The notes beneath the pieces were generated by a model. That model saw only the letters and a list, made by a program, of their open reading frames with translations, was not told where the DNA came from and made no database searches. A stretch of 64,000 nt of DNA from Wolfiporia cocos (lineage: Eukaryota > Basidiomycota > Agaricomycetes > Polyporales > Phaeolaceae): the NCBI GenBank assembly GCA_029448655.1, contig JACCLO010000010.1, forward strand, positions 1,178,001-1,242,000, written 5' to 3'. The translations under genes and the position numbers were made by a program. This document shows positions 34,455 to 43,444 of this stretch, piece after piece; within the stretch, counting starts at the first letter, position 1; each line of letters begins with the position of its first letter.

Positions 34455-35381
34455 CTCATCTTAGTCATTTCAGCTGAATGGATATTCAATCCATAACAGC
34501 ACCAGTAATGGCACCTGCTGAACTCATAGGTATGGTACCTCTAGGGGATGCCAGACCAGGTTGTGAGTAATCATGTTACCTGTAAGGGTGAATGGATGTA
34601 GTGTAGCCCTGGGGGCCCAGTAATGGACCCAAGGGGGTAGTGTAAGCTGTAGGGCCTATAGCTACATTGTAGTGTAGTTAGATACCTTCTAGCTTATGGT
34701 ACTAGGTAACTGTAAGGGCATAGAATGAAGGCAAAAACTATCTATTTTAGATCTGTGACAATACCATTGCATGCGACTTTTTGAGTCACAGTGAGCAGGG
34801 GTGATCTGATTGCTTATGATCTGTGTGCTGTTGAATATCAAGGCCCACTGTTGTAAGGTGTCCTTCAGCTCCTCATTCTGTGCCAGTGATCTCATGCAAT
34901 CCCATCCCACTGCATGCAGGTCAGGGTGCATGACCACCATCATTCTGGAGAGAATGGTGAACACCTCTTGTATGTGGAGCCACTCATCACCCACCTGCCT
35001 GTTCTTGTCTCTGAGGCTGGCAGAGATGTAAATTGAATCATCCAGTCCCTAATGTGGACAGCTAATTGAAGAGAGCAGGTGTAAGCATCAAGAGGACTTA
35101 CTTCATGCCCTTGGTAGCACTATCTAGGGGAGAGGTTGATGACACTAGGATTGAGCTTGAGCTGGCTCCACTCTATGAAGTACTGTCCATCTGTAATCCA
35201 ACTCACACTCCTTGATGGCTCTTCTGCACTATTATTGGTGGTCTTCTTAAATTTGAGTTGCTGGTTGAGATGCATTGTTGCAGCCTTCATCAATATTTGT
35301 GAGGGAAAATTAGTGTTTACCAACACATTTCTACATTCACACATACCTGACACCTCTCTTAGAGGAAAAATGGCAAGCACC

Positions 35382-35830
35382 TGTCACAAGAAATCCACCT
35401 GCTCCCTGGGAGGTCACTTCTGGCTTAACGGCTAAGTACTTGAGGGGTTAACCCAGTATGATAAGTAGTTAGCTTCTGCACTGATTAGATTAGATAGCTG
35501 CTAGTAGGCCAGCGCTTGCATAGGTAGCTAGTGCCTGCATTGTGTCATAGTCACCGACTGGTCTGTTACTCAGTAGTTACCTACGTTACTGATGCCCCAT
35601 CATGCTATGCACAGACCACACCTTCAGGGCAAGGTGGTTAGGTAGTATACAACTGGCTACATGTATATATACTAGGTAGCATCTGAGGTTACTCCTCAGA
35701 TTCAGTCTTCTCAGCCTAGGGGGCATGTCCCCTATTCATCACCTTCTCACTGCATGCTTGCATGCAACCGGCATACTATCTCCTCACTCATGCTAGTCTG
35801 GGGACTATGCCTAGTGTCTTATGATGGATG
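35382..35830 (+). mobile_element. Family-E LTR fragment
   Basis: Starts TGTCACAAGAAATCC and contains the promoter block tgtatatatact and the inverted repeat tctgaggttactcctcaga. The right end is not clear because another LTR enters at 35831. No target duplication was resolved. Confidence 0.6.
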
Positions 35831-36430
35831 TGACACGGAACATACCAGGGCCTATCCCCTATGACCCTAAGTCCTGTAGCCTGCATAATAACCCTATACA
35901 GGGGCAGACATAAAGGCGGAAAGAGGATCCCCCCAGTTTAGCGAGTAGTTGGTGGACAAGCCAAGAGCCCAAAGGCACACACACTAAGAGGTATAGGTAG
36001 AAGGGCACGCCAACCTCAGATCGAGGCTGCGGCCGAGATTACTAGTTCTGAGGAGTAACCCTCAGAATGCATGGGCATATATACATGAAGGGCACCGCTA
36101 CTCTAAGGTGGACAGCTGGCCCTAAAGGCACAGTCTGTGCGTGGTAACTACCCTTGTCCCATAAGCATAGGTATGTCAGTGTAAACTACTGGGCCAGGGG
36201 TCTAGGCTGATGCATAAGCATAAATGACTATCTACCATGTGACCGAGGTGCTGGTCCAGGCACAGGACATGGGCCGGGGGCTAAGGTGCTAAGGTGGAGG
36301 ATAGGCGTGTGCTGTTGTGCCTAGATGCCAGTATGGGCACTAAGGCTGTAGGGGCACCTAGAAGGTGCAGAATAAGCCCTGAAAACAAGCGAAAAAGTAC
36401 CTATATATGCCACAGATAAAATCTGTGACA
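35831..36430 (-). mobile_element. Solo LTR, minus orientation (600 bp), TSD GGATG
   Basis: On the plus strand it starts TGACACGGAAC and ends AAATCTGTGACA, with GGATG on both sides (35826-35830 and 36431-36435). The reversed promoter block (ctgaggagtaaccctcag, then tatatacatg) is at 36040-36095. CpGs are partly retained. Confidence 0.85.
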
Positions 36431-36435
36431 GGATG

Positions 36436-36800
36436 GGTGGCCTTAGGACTTGCAGAGTCAATGTCAAGACTACATCGACTCCTGTTCTCCTTGCAGGATG
36501 GGGGATATGGGGGAGTTCCTCACATAGTGGTACACACAGTGGTTACCATGTCAGCACCATGTGAGGATCTTGTTGTGCTCATCCACAATGATGGATGGAC
36601 AAGGAATCTCAAGCAGGGGTCCCTGCTGCACAGGATCCCACTTTCTTTCAAGTCAAAGCTCCAATACCTCATTTGTACCACTTGGCATGCTCCCAAGCAT
36701 GTCTGTGTACCTGTCAATGTCCCAGGGTACAGACATTATGAGGTGCACACCAGCATGGTTATGGCAGCTGAAATGCCAGAAGTGAAGGATGGACACACAC
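36436..36800 (+). other. Unidentified coding-like relic
   Basis: An open frame spans this whole interval (GLAESMSRLHRLLFSLQDGG, later CVPVNVPGYRHYEVHTSMVM) and is bounded by LTRs on both sides. No family is recognised. It may be an exon of a lost gene. Confidence 0.3.
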
Positions 36801-37971
36801 TGTTATGGATCAAATATCTGTTCAGCTGAAATAACTAAGTTGAGTTACTCAGTGTATCAAGTAGTGCACTACTCTGTCACAAGAAAGTACGTTCTCCCTA
36901 TTCCTCTATTTCTATGCCATATACTATGGGTATGCCCTACAATATGGGCCCAAGGGTGCCCCCTTAAAGCCCTTAAGGCTTAGCACCAGCCCTCACCCCC
37001 ATTACTGGCAGTGTAGGGCCTTAGGTACACATGCAGATAGGTAGCACGTGACCACAATGCATAGGCAGGTGACCACATGCAGCACCTGACTTGCAATGAT
37101 ATATCTATACCCAGCATCTGTGACGCTAAGGCTATGACTCATTGGGTCTGGCCATTACTGGCTCAGGCTTACATACCTAATGACCAGTCTTAGCAACACC
37201 ATTAGGGCTGTGCACAGACCATGCCATTAGGGCAGGTAGATACTCAGTAGTTACACCTGCCCCTCATGTATATATGACTGATAGCAAGGTCACTAGGACC
37301 TTGGCCTATGATTGTCATTTGGGCCTAAGCTGGCCCCTTGATCTCTCCTCTGTGTGACACCCACTCTGCTTCTTGGCTTGTACCTAGAAGGCAACCTCTG
37401 CTCATAGCGACATGAGCATGTCCTCTGAGTTCTACCCCTTGCCTAATGCTTGCCAGGGGTATGTTTAGGGTCCCTCACCCTGGGTGAGTCTTGTGATATA
37501 CTTGTTGGTCTCTGCAGAGACAGAGTGTCAATATACTAGCCAAGGGTTTAATTGCTTAAACCTTTGAGAATGAGTATAAGATCCTTGATTTTCAACAAGG
37601 TTGAGCTGAGGAACTCAACCAGTAAATACATCAGGTTTTATACTACAATTTGCTAATTGGGGTCATAGTGTCCTTGGTACTGCTACCATTAACTCCATCA
37701 AGCCAATGTTCTAAGTAACAAGGGAGAAGAGCTGCGGTTGAGTGCAACAAGGAATGAGACAGAGAAGATGTATGGTCAGGCATACAATATTAGCTAGAAT
37801 GCGATGGAGTGGTGGACTATGGGCATAGGGCTGTTATACATGAAACAGGGGCCTATGGTTGAGCAGAGGCCCCTAGAATAAAGCACATGGTGAGGCAGTT
37901 AAACACCAAGTCCTCATACACAGTGAGGTATTAAAGAAATTCATATGAGCGTACTGGCAAAGACTGTAACA
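36801..37971 (-). mobile_element. Solo LTR, family A2, minus, interrupted
   Basis: Starts TGTTATGGATCAAATATC and ends GACTGTAACA, the reverse complement of the 2825-3367 LTR. It contains aaggttgagctgaggaactcaacc (reversed self-primer block) near 37600. A nested LTR occupies 36875-37498. Flanks do not show a matching duplication. Confidence 0.75.
36875..37498 (+). mobile_element. Nested solo LTR, family E (624 bp), imperfect TSD
   Basis: Starts TGTCACAAG and ends CTTGTGATA like the LTR at 31560. The flanks are TACTC (36870-36874) and TACTT (37499-37503), a 4 of 5 match consistent with C-to-T decay. Promoter block tgtatatatgac is near 37268. It lies inside the reversed A2 LTR. Confidence 0.75.
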
Positions 37972-38450
37972 AGTATAGGCCTCTAAAGATAGGCCTGATG
38001 TCATAGACTGGGCCAGGATGGGCCCTGATGTCATAAGTGTCATAGTGGATGAGTCTAGTAGGCTAACAATAGCCCTGACATCATAGATAAGAATTGGGAT
38101 CACTTGACAAGGTGCCTGTGATGGTACCTGGTGCCACTATCTAGTCTGAGAGTTTAGTAAGTCATGTGACCTACTGAATTGAGATCACATGATGTGATAA
38201 TTTTTAGGACATGGTAGTGCCCTTAGCTGCACCCAATAAACGTGAATATGGAGGTCTAGAGAGCTAAAACTGTCACACTAATCCTATGTCTTAGTTGACG
38301 TCTCAAGCTTCAGGTGCATAGTACAAGACCAAAGGTGTGAGCTCAGGTGTGTGCGCATAGATCATAAAGCAGGAGGTTATAGAACCAGTAGGGGAAACAC
38401 CCCCATAGAGAATATGAATGCCCTAGTGGCAATTGTTAAGTCTAAGCATC
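37972..38450. other. Relic sequence 5' of the Ty3/Gypsy element
   Basis: CpG-poor; contains short direct repeats (gatgtcatag, cctgatgtcata near 37990-38090). An LTR-like start tgtcacactaatc occurs at 38272, perhaps the left half of the LTR whose right half follows the element at 46909-47223. No gene. Confidence 0.35.
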
Positions 38451-38788
38451 TGTTACGGTTATTTTAATTTTTCGAATATCGACAGAACTCACCATTGGAC
38501 GAATACGATACAGGGACTTGTTGCGCAACCAACTCCCCTGGCTACTCGTGACTCTACTGGGCGCATCCCCGGTTGTACTAGTCTATAGGGCGCGTTTCAT
38601 CTTTGGCAGATCCAACTCTGCCACCATTTTGTGTTCATCGTTTATTAGCTGATAGATGGTGTTCAACCACCATCATTCCTATCTATCGTCTCAGGTATAT
38701 CACTACGTACCTATCAAACGTTTGGTACTATAGCGTAGATAGTATCGGTGACATCTGGGACGGGCTTGACCCCTAAAACCCAACGTAG

Positions 38789-38796
38789 TATATAAA
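38789..38796 (+). promoter_or_regulatory. TATA box in the 5' LTR
   Basis: tatataaa, conserved in the 3' LTR and in the solo LTRs at 4208 and 53962 (as atatactac-type variants in the latter). It lies 35 bp upstream of the putative self-primer segment at 38824, which fits an RNA start there. Confidence 0.7.
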
Positions 38797-38823
38797 CTCA
38801 TGTACTTACTGTCGAGGCTCTTC

Positions 38824-38834
38824 AGCTCGACCTT
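38824..38834 (+). other. Predicted self-primer segment (5' end of element RNA)
   Basis: agctcgacctt is exactly complementary to 39159-39169 just after the LTR. It is followed by cttgttgtataaacaag, a small hairpin, and preceded by gtcgag, which can pair with ctcgac. The block is kept in family A2 LTRs (cctcagctcgaccttgttg), suggesting function. The RNA start position is inferred from the TATA box only. Confidence 0.6.
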
Positions 38835-39158
38835 GTTGTATAAACAAGAAGTCTTATACTCGTTCTCAAACGTAGGAAACTACGCTCAGTATTTCTCGCT
38901 CGAGCAACTGAACGACTAAGTCCTCGAAGTGCACACTGACTTCTCGGACTTAGGCGAGTCTTATATTCTATTAGACTCGCATCTGAACAGATTATATCCT
39001 CTAACGCGTATTGGATATTAACCGATCTCCTAAGAACTTCACTTAGGACCGAAGGCATCTAACGAGTATTTGCCTTGCATACGGCTACACGCCTACGTGC
39101 AGAAGAACGATCTATATTCGCGACTTGAATATACGAACGGGTATTCGACCCGTAACAG

Positions 39159-39169
39159 AAGGTCGAGCT
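39159..39169 (+). other. Primer-binding site, self-priming type
   Basis: aaggtcgagct begins 1 nt after the LTR. It does not begin with TGG as tRNA-primed sites do, but it is the exact 11-nt complement of 38824-38834. The fission-yeast element Tf1 primes reverse transcription with the first 11 nt of its own RNA, and this looks like the same mechanism. Confidence 0.65.
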
Positions 39170-39203
39170 TATCACTCCCTCACCTACCACGGTGCAAGGG
39201 CAT

Positions 39204-41048
39204 ATGATATTCGGACCAGAATTCCCAGCACGACTGATTGAACTCTTGCCCGAGGACATTCAGGGAGTCTACAGACTCAACCGATACGAGTGGACTGACA
39301 CCATTGGAGCCTTCCGTAACCGCGGAGGAATTGTTGTCATCCCCAGAGAAGATAGGGCATCGAAGTGGGTACAAGTATACCCCTCCGCAGGAACGACCGC
39401 TTGGGAAATAACGCGTGAAGCGTTCAAACGATTCGGAGAAATCCCTCCGATGTCAACCGCGACATTGACCGAAAACGAAACCATCAACAGAACCTCCGAT
39501 GCCGATGGAAATACGAATCAGCCTTCGGGCGCCACAGGAATGGCAGGAATTGAGCGCATCGGAGATGATGGGAGAAATCCTGGAAACCTTACAGGAACAG
39601 ATAACAGCCAGACCGGAGGACAGGACCCTCCAGGATTTATATCTGCTTTTGCGCAGAGTGGGATTGGGTCTATGGCTGGAGGAACAGACCTCTTTGGAAA
39701 CCCCCCACAGAACGCACCCGGAATGGGTAGCGGAGGAAATCCGTCTTGGACTAGCCCAAGCAGAGGAATGGGAACGACAAACCCAGGAACATGGCCTTCA
39801 GGCCTATTTGGACGAACCTCCGCAGGTACAAGCGGAGGAGGATTGGGAGGAAACTTCGGACTCGGAGGAGGAAATGCCCCCCCTCCTGGAGGACTCGGAG
39901 GAGGAACCCCCGCGAACCCCGGAGGAGCAAACCCTGGAGGAGGAAACCCAGGGAACCCCGGAGGAAATCCAGGAAACCCGGGTGGAGGATACCCGGGAGG
40001 AGGAGGACCCCCAGGAGGCCCTCCACCACCGAATGCGCCGCAGCCTCAACCTCCGGCGCCGAACCCGTACTATCGACCCCCGATGATAAAGATCAACCCC
40101 CCAGACGTATTCGACGGGGAACGATCCGACATGCAGAACTTCATAAACCAGTGCAATTCCTGGTTTACGATGTACGAAACGTCGTTCCAAAATGACGTTC
40201 AGAGAGTGATCTTTATCCTCTCTTATATTTCGAACAAGGGGAAGACGGGCCAATGGAAACAGAACTATCACCGGGTTTATACGAACCCCCTGACAAAACG
40301 ATTCTTCCCGCCTAGTCTCGCACAATTCGATGCAGACTTTCAGAAGGCCTTCGGAGCCATCGAAGAGGTACAGAAGGCACGGAAGAAAATCCTGGAAGTA
40401 GCCCAGGACAGAAAGGACATCGGTGATTATATCACCGAATTCAACAACTTGGCCGGAAAGGCCCAGTACGATCGATACAGCGCGGACGGAAATGCGTTGC
40501 TCATAACCCTCTTCGAGAAAGGGTTACCCGAACACACGACCCGATATATCATCGGTGTACGGCCGCTGCCGGCAACCATTGACGAATGGCAGTCCGCTGC
40601 CTCGTACTATGAAAATACGTACAAGATATTCTTGAAACGGGATAAGCCGTTTATCAAGAAGAAGGCTTGGCAAGCCTCGAACCAGAATAACGGACGCACT
40701 AGTGCTCCTCAGACGACCGCACCGAAAGATCTGAATGCGATGGATGTAGATCGAATGACCACCCAGGAAAGGGACGATCACATCAAGAAGGGCAAGTGTT
40801 TCACCTGCCATCAGCCAGGGCATATGTCGCGAGATTGCCCGAAGAGACCAAGGAAGCCAGCCCGCCCTAGGCGGACTACTCGAAAAACTGAAGAAGAAGA
40901 AACCGAGCAAGAAGCTCGCATCGAAGAAGTCTCTGAAGAAGAGACTGAATACATCACCGCGAACAGAGCGGTCACAGCGATTAGGGCCCTGAAAGCCAAG
41001 AACCCCGAGCTCCTAGCACAGCTCGTAGAAGAACAGGATTTTGCCTAG
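39204..41048 (+). CDS. Gag polyprotein of the Ty3/Gypsy element, 614 aa
   Basis: The first ATG after the LTR in this frame is 39204 ([15 protein letters not shown]). The N-terminal 130 residues look folded. Residues of about 140-290 are very rich in Gly, Pro and Asn ([13 protein letters not shown] repeats). Then comes a capsid-like region (about 300-450; [34 protein letters not shown]) typical of Retrotrans_gag. A zinc knuckle [14 protein letters not shown] (CX2CX4HX4C, 40798-40839) and a charged tail end the protein at TAG 41046-41048. It assembles the virus-like particle and binds RNA. The Gly-rich part overlaps a second long frame (39499-40086). Confidence 0.9.
   Translation: MIFGPEFPARLIELLPEDIQGVYRLNRYEWTDTIGAFRNRGGIVVIPREDRASKWVQVYPSAGTTAWEITREAFKRFGEIPPMSTATLTENETINRTSDADGNTNQPSGATGMAGIERIGDDGRNPGNLTGTDNSQTGGQDPPGFISAFAQSGIGSMAGGTDLFGNPPQNAPGMGSGGNPSWTSPSRGMGTTNPGTWPSGLFGRTSAGTSGGGLGGNFGLGGGNAPPPGGLGGGTPANPGGANPGGGNPGNPGGNPGNPGGGYPGGGGPPGGPPPPNAPQPQPPAPNPYYRPPMIKINPPDVFDGERSDMQNFINQCNSWFTMYETSFQNDVQRVIFILSYISNKGKTGQWKQNYHRVYTNPLTKRFFPPSLAQFDADFQKAFGAIEEVQKARKKILEVAQDRKDIGDYITEFNNLAGKAQYDRYSADGNALLITLFEKGLPEHTTRYIIGVRPLPATIDEWQSAASYYENTYKIFLKRDKPFIKKKAWQASNQNNGRTSAPQTTAPKDLNAMDVDRMTTQERDDHIKKGKCFTCHQPGHMSRDCPKRPRKPARPRRTTRKTEEEETEQEARIEEVSEEETEYITANRAVTAIRALKAKNPELLAQLVEEQDFA
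39499..40086 (+). CDS. Overlapping acidic ORF inside gag, 195 codons
   Basis: In the +1 frame relative to gag, over the Gly/Pro-rich part, an ATG-initiated frame encodes a helical peptide ([40 protein letters not shown]) and then a Glu-rich stretch (about 195 aa in all). It may be a chance product of the GGAGGA-rich DNA, in which GAG and GAA codons dominate, or it may be the older frame. No start context or homologue could be tested. Confidence 0.3.
   Translation: MPMEIRISLRAPQEWQELSASEMMGEILETLQEQITARPEDRTLQDLYLLLRRVGLGLWLEEQTSLETPHRTHPEWVAEEIRLGLAQAEEWERQTQEHGLQAYLDEPPQVQAEEDWEETSDSEEEMPPLLEDSEEEPPRTPEEQTLEEETQGTPEEIQETRVEDTREEEDPQEALHHRMRRSLNLRRRTRTIDPR
41036..41042 (+). other. Candidate -1 ribosomal frameshift site
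   Basis: ggatttt, read as G GAT TTT in the gag frame, lies directly before the last sense codon and the gag stop. Pol is in the -1 frame and is open from 40985, so a shift must happen in a 63-nt overlap. The A-site TTT re-pairs perfectly after slipping and the P-site pairing is partial, as in some retroviral slip sites. No downstream pseudoknot was tested. Confidence 0.45.
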
Positions 41049-43444
41049 GAGGGAAGCCCACGGTCTTACCCTCCGAGAAAGCAGCGCATGTAATTACCTC
41101 GTTCGAGAAGAATCGATCCCTCTTCATCCCGGTAATCATGACGCTGGCAAAACCCGTGAAGTGCAATGCACTAATCGACTCAGGAGCGATGTCGAACCTG
41201 ATCCACAGCAGAGTGGTAGAGAAATACAAAGTGCCCACACAACCCCTGAAGAACCCGATTATCGTCAAAAACGTTGACGGAACAGAAAACAAAGATGGGC
41301 GAATAGATCGAGAAGCCACCATACTCCTACGATATCCAAAGACCCAGAAAACGCGAAAAGTCCGATTCCTAGTAGGATCGATCGGAACAGAAAATATGAT
41401 TCTAGGGTATGGATGGCTAAAAGACGAAAACCCCACAATCGACTGGAAAGACCAAACAGTCAATGTACGATCAATACTAGGGGCAGAGGAAAAGAAACAG
41501 GAAACCACGATCCAAATGGACACGGTAGAAATGGTAGTTGCCCCAGAAGGAAAAATTCCAACAAGGGGAACCCAAGAAGCCGCAGGATACGACCTTTATG
41601 CCGCAGAAGAAACCGAGGTCCCCGCCGGAGGATGGAAACTCGTCTCCACAGGAGTAAAAATGAAGATCCCGAAAGGATCGTATGGAAGGTTGGCCGGACG
41701 ATCAGGCAACACCCTCAGACACGGATTGGTAGTACAAGCCGGAGTCATAGACTCGGACTACCGAGGAGACGTTGGAGCTATCGTCTTCAACTATTCAGAC
41801 AAAGCACATAGAATTATCCTGGGCATGCGAATAGCCCAGATAATATTCGAACGACACCTCACCCCCGACATCGTAGAGGTCGAAGACCTAGATGAAACAG
41901 AACGAGGGGAGAAAGGGTTCGGGTCAACAGACCAACCAGAAGAAACAGCCCAACGATTATACACCCCCGACGAATACGAAGCAATCCGACGCTTCGTAAA
42001 AGATAACCCGAGGATTATAGGGAGGAAAGGGGAGACGAAAAGAAAATTCCGGACGAAGATACAGATCATTAATGCTGTCAGAAAAGCATTAACGAAGTCC
42101 CAAGAATTCGCACAGAAAGCTCCTGAACCAGAAAAAACAATCGAGGAGATGGTCCCGAAACACCTATTGGACTTCGCAAAAGTATTCAGCAAGGAGTCCG
42201 CAGCAGCGTTTCCCCCATCAAGACCATGGGACCATGCAATTGAATTAAAACGCGACTTCGTGCCGAGAGATTGCAAAGTCTACGCACTGTCACCAAAAGA
42301 GCAACAAGCACTGGACGAATTCTTGAAAGAAAACCTGGCCAAGGGATTCATAGTCCCTTCAAAATCCCCGATGGCGTCACCCTTCTTTTTTGTCCCAAAG
42401 AAAGACAACGGCCTGCGGCCATGTCAAGATTATCGATATCTGAACGAAGGGACAATAAAGAACGTTTATCCCCTGCCACTTATCTCGGAACTCCTGGAAA
42501 AGTTAAAGGGAGCGAAAATCTTTACAAAGATGGACCTCAGAGCAGGATACAATAACGTTCGAATCAAGGCAGGGGACGAATGGAAAGCAGCCTTTAAAAC
42601 AAACCGGGGGCTATACGAGCCCACAGTTATGTTTTTCGGATTATGCAACGCACCCGGGACCTTTCAGGCGATGATGAATGAAATCTTGAAAGAAGAAATC
42701 CTCGAAGGATGGGTGCTTGTTTACATGGACGACATACTTATTTTCTCAGAAGACGAGAAAACACACAAGGAACGGGAGCGACGGATCCTTCAGAGACTGG
42801 TGGATAACCATCTCTTTGTGAAACCTGAAAAATGCGCCTTCGGCGTCGACAGAGTCGAATTTCTGGGGCTGGTCATCACCCCAGGAAATATCCAGATGGA
42901 CCCAGCAAAACTCAACGGAATTAAAGAGTGGCCGACTCCCCGAAATCTCAAGGAAGTCAGATCCTTCCTAGGATTTGCGAACTTCTATCGGAAATTTATC
43001 GATCACTACTCAACGCACGCCCGACCCCTGGTAGATCTTACAAAAACGGTCACAGGGACAGGATTCCAGTGGACGGATAAAGAACAAAAGGCGTTCGACT
43101 TCATGAAGCAGGCATTCACAGCGGCGCCCGCACTAGGAACGCCAGACAAGGAGAAACCATTCATCCTCGAAACAGACGCATCTCAGTTCGCCACAGGGGC
43201 AGTGCTAAAACAGACAGATGAAACGGGGCGTGAACGGCCAGTGGGATATCTCTCACAATCCCTGACATCCACAGAATGGAACTACGAAATCTATGATCGC
43301 GAACTACTCGGAATAGTCCGAGCACTAGAAGAATGGCGGCACCTGTTAGAAGGAGCACCGCATCGGATCTTGATCCGAAGCGATCATCAGAACCTGACGT
43401 ACTGGAGAAGCGCACAGCACCTAAATCGGCGACAAGCGAGATAG
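41045..43444 (+). CDS. Pol, 5' part: protease, dUTPase, reverse transcriptase, RNase H (to stop)
   Basis: Frame -1 to gag; the first ATG in the frame is 41138. The protease has [15 protein letters not shown] (catalytic DSG). Residues of about 130-270 from that ATG (about 41530-41935) form a complete dUTPase: [44 protein letters not shown] and the C-terminal RGEKGFGST, i.e. motifs 1-5. The reverse transcriptase follows (about 42180-42900) with [24 protein letters not shown] and YMDDILIFS. RNase H starts near 43060 ([36 protein letters not shown]). The frame stops at TAG 43442-43444 after NRRQAR, where related elements have Trp. The dUTPase would keep dUTP out of the cDNA. Confidence 0.9.
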   Translation, partial: LGGKPTVLPSEKAAHVITSFEKNRSLFIPVIMTLAKPVKCNALIDSGAMSNLIHSRVVEKYKVPTQPLKNPIIVKNVDGTENKDGRIDREATILLRYPKTQKTRKVRFLVGSIGTENMILGYGWLKDENPTIDWKDQTVNVRSILGAEEKKQETTIQMDTVEMVVAPEGKIPTRGTQEAAGYDLYAAEETEVPAGGWKLVSTGVKMKIPKGSYGRLAGRSGNTLRHGLVVQAGVIDSDYRGDVGAIVFNYSDKAHRIILGMRIAQIIFERHLTPDIVEVEDLDETERGEKGFGSTDQPEETAQRLYTPDEYEAIRRFVKDNPRIIGRKGETKRKFRTKIQIINAVRKALTKSQEFAQKAPEPEKTIEEMVPKHLLDFAKVFSKESAAAFPPSRPWDHAIELKRDFVPRDCKVYALSPKEQQALDEFLKENLAKGFIVPSKSPMASPFFFVPKKDNGLRPCQDYRYLNEGTIKNVYPLPLISELLEKLKGAKIFTKMDLRAGYNNVRIKAGDEWKAAFKTNRGLYEPTVMFFGLCNAPGTFQAMMNEILKEEILEGWVLVYMDDILIFSEDEKTHKERERRILQRLVDNHLFVKPEKCAFGVDRVEFLGLVITPGNIQMDPAKLNGIKEWPTPRNLKEVRSFLGFANFYRKFIDHYSTHARPLVDLTKTVTGTGFQWTDKEQKAFDFMKQAFTAAPALGTPDKEKPFILETDASQFATGAVLKQTDETGRERPVGYLSQSLTSTEWNYEIYDRELLGIVRALEEWRHLLEGAPHRILIRSDHQNLTYWRSAQHLNRRQAR
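43442..43444 (+). other. In-frame amber stop within RNase H
   Basis: TAG follows NRRQAR; the frame resumes at once with HLFLSQFD. A single G-to-A change from TGG (Trp) explains it. It would prevent integrase synthesis unless suppressed. Confidence 0.85.

Larger units (their letters stand above)
32846..34498 (+). mobile_element. Solo LTR, family A2, CpG-decayed, interrupted twice
   Basis: Collinear with the LTR at 2825-3367, including tcactgt, tctagctgatattctgtgtctaaccacag, the TATA block agtatataat, cagctcaacctt and the end gaatggatattcaatccataaca. The starting bases are degraded and no target duplication could be read. Nested LTRs occupy 33304-33957 and 34009-34454. Confidence 0.75.
32508..34760 (-). 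mobile_element. Solo LTR (family D/E, minus) carrying three nested LTRs; TSD ATACC
   Basis: On the minus strand it starts TGTCACAGATC and ends TTGGTGATA. ATACC occurs on both sides (32503-32507 and 34761-34765). The left part is a reversed family-E promoter block (cttgaccc / aagtcccttgaccc stem near 32710, then gtacatggtctgtgcgcag). About 600 bp are its own; the rest is the A2 LTR at 32846-34498 with two further LTRs inside. It separates two blocks of the Tet/JBP-like gene. Confidence 0.75.
31440..35380 (-). pseudogene. Tet/JBP-like 2-oxoglutarate/Fe(II) dioxygenase, split by LTRs
   Basis: Three minus-strand blocks form one gene. Block 1 (35380-34766) has SWITDGQYFIEWSQL and DEWLHIQEVFTILSRMMVV, then ISNQITPAHCDSKSRMQWY, which carries the HxD iron motif (HCD, 34785-34793). 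Block 2 (32502-32210) continues in the same sense with DLLASIGSYHNAFLDLHG, KDGPGTVIALCGTAV, a stop, HSLMKYEGDRLYYAYFMRD. Block 3 lies beyond 31559. The order HxD ... PGTV ... G...H ... YAYFMRD matches basidiomycete Tet/JBP-family oxygenases, which oxidise methylated bases. Blocks 1 and 2 are separated by an LTR stack (TSD ATACC), and blocks 2 and 3 by another LTR (TSD CCCAC). The stop at 32386-32388 (TGA) stands where an Arg CGA is expected next to the distal His. Family assignment is from memory of motifs; the broken state is seen directly. Confidence 0.65.
38451..39157 (+). repeat. 5' LTR of the Ty3/Gypsy element
   Basis: 707 bp, TGTTACGG...CCGTAACA. It contains the promoter (TATA at 38789) and a stem-loop region around the predicted RNA start. 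It differs from the 3' LTR at gaatacgata/gaatacaata, catccccgg/catccctgg, a missing C near 39051, cgacttgaa/cgactcgaa and gtattcgac/gtatccgac. Confidence 0.95.

Noticed and set aside
36801..37971. Target duplication for the reversed A2 LTR
   Set aside because: The flanks CACAC and AGTAT do not match; the boundaries are kept only from similarity.
41413..41811. 132-codon ORF in another frame over the dUTPase region
   Set aside because: An Arg/Asn-rich shadow of a strongly conserved domain.
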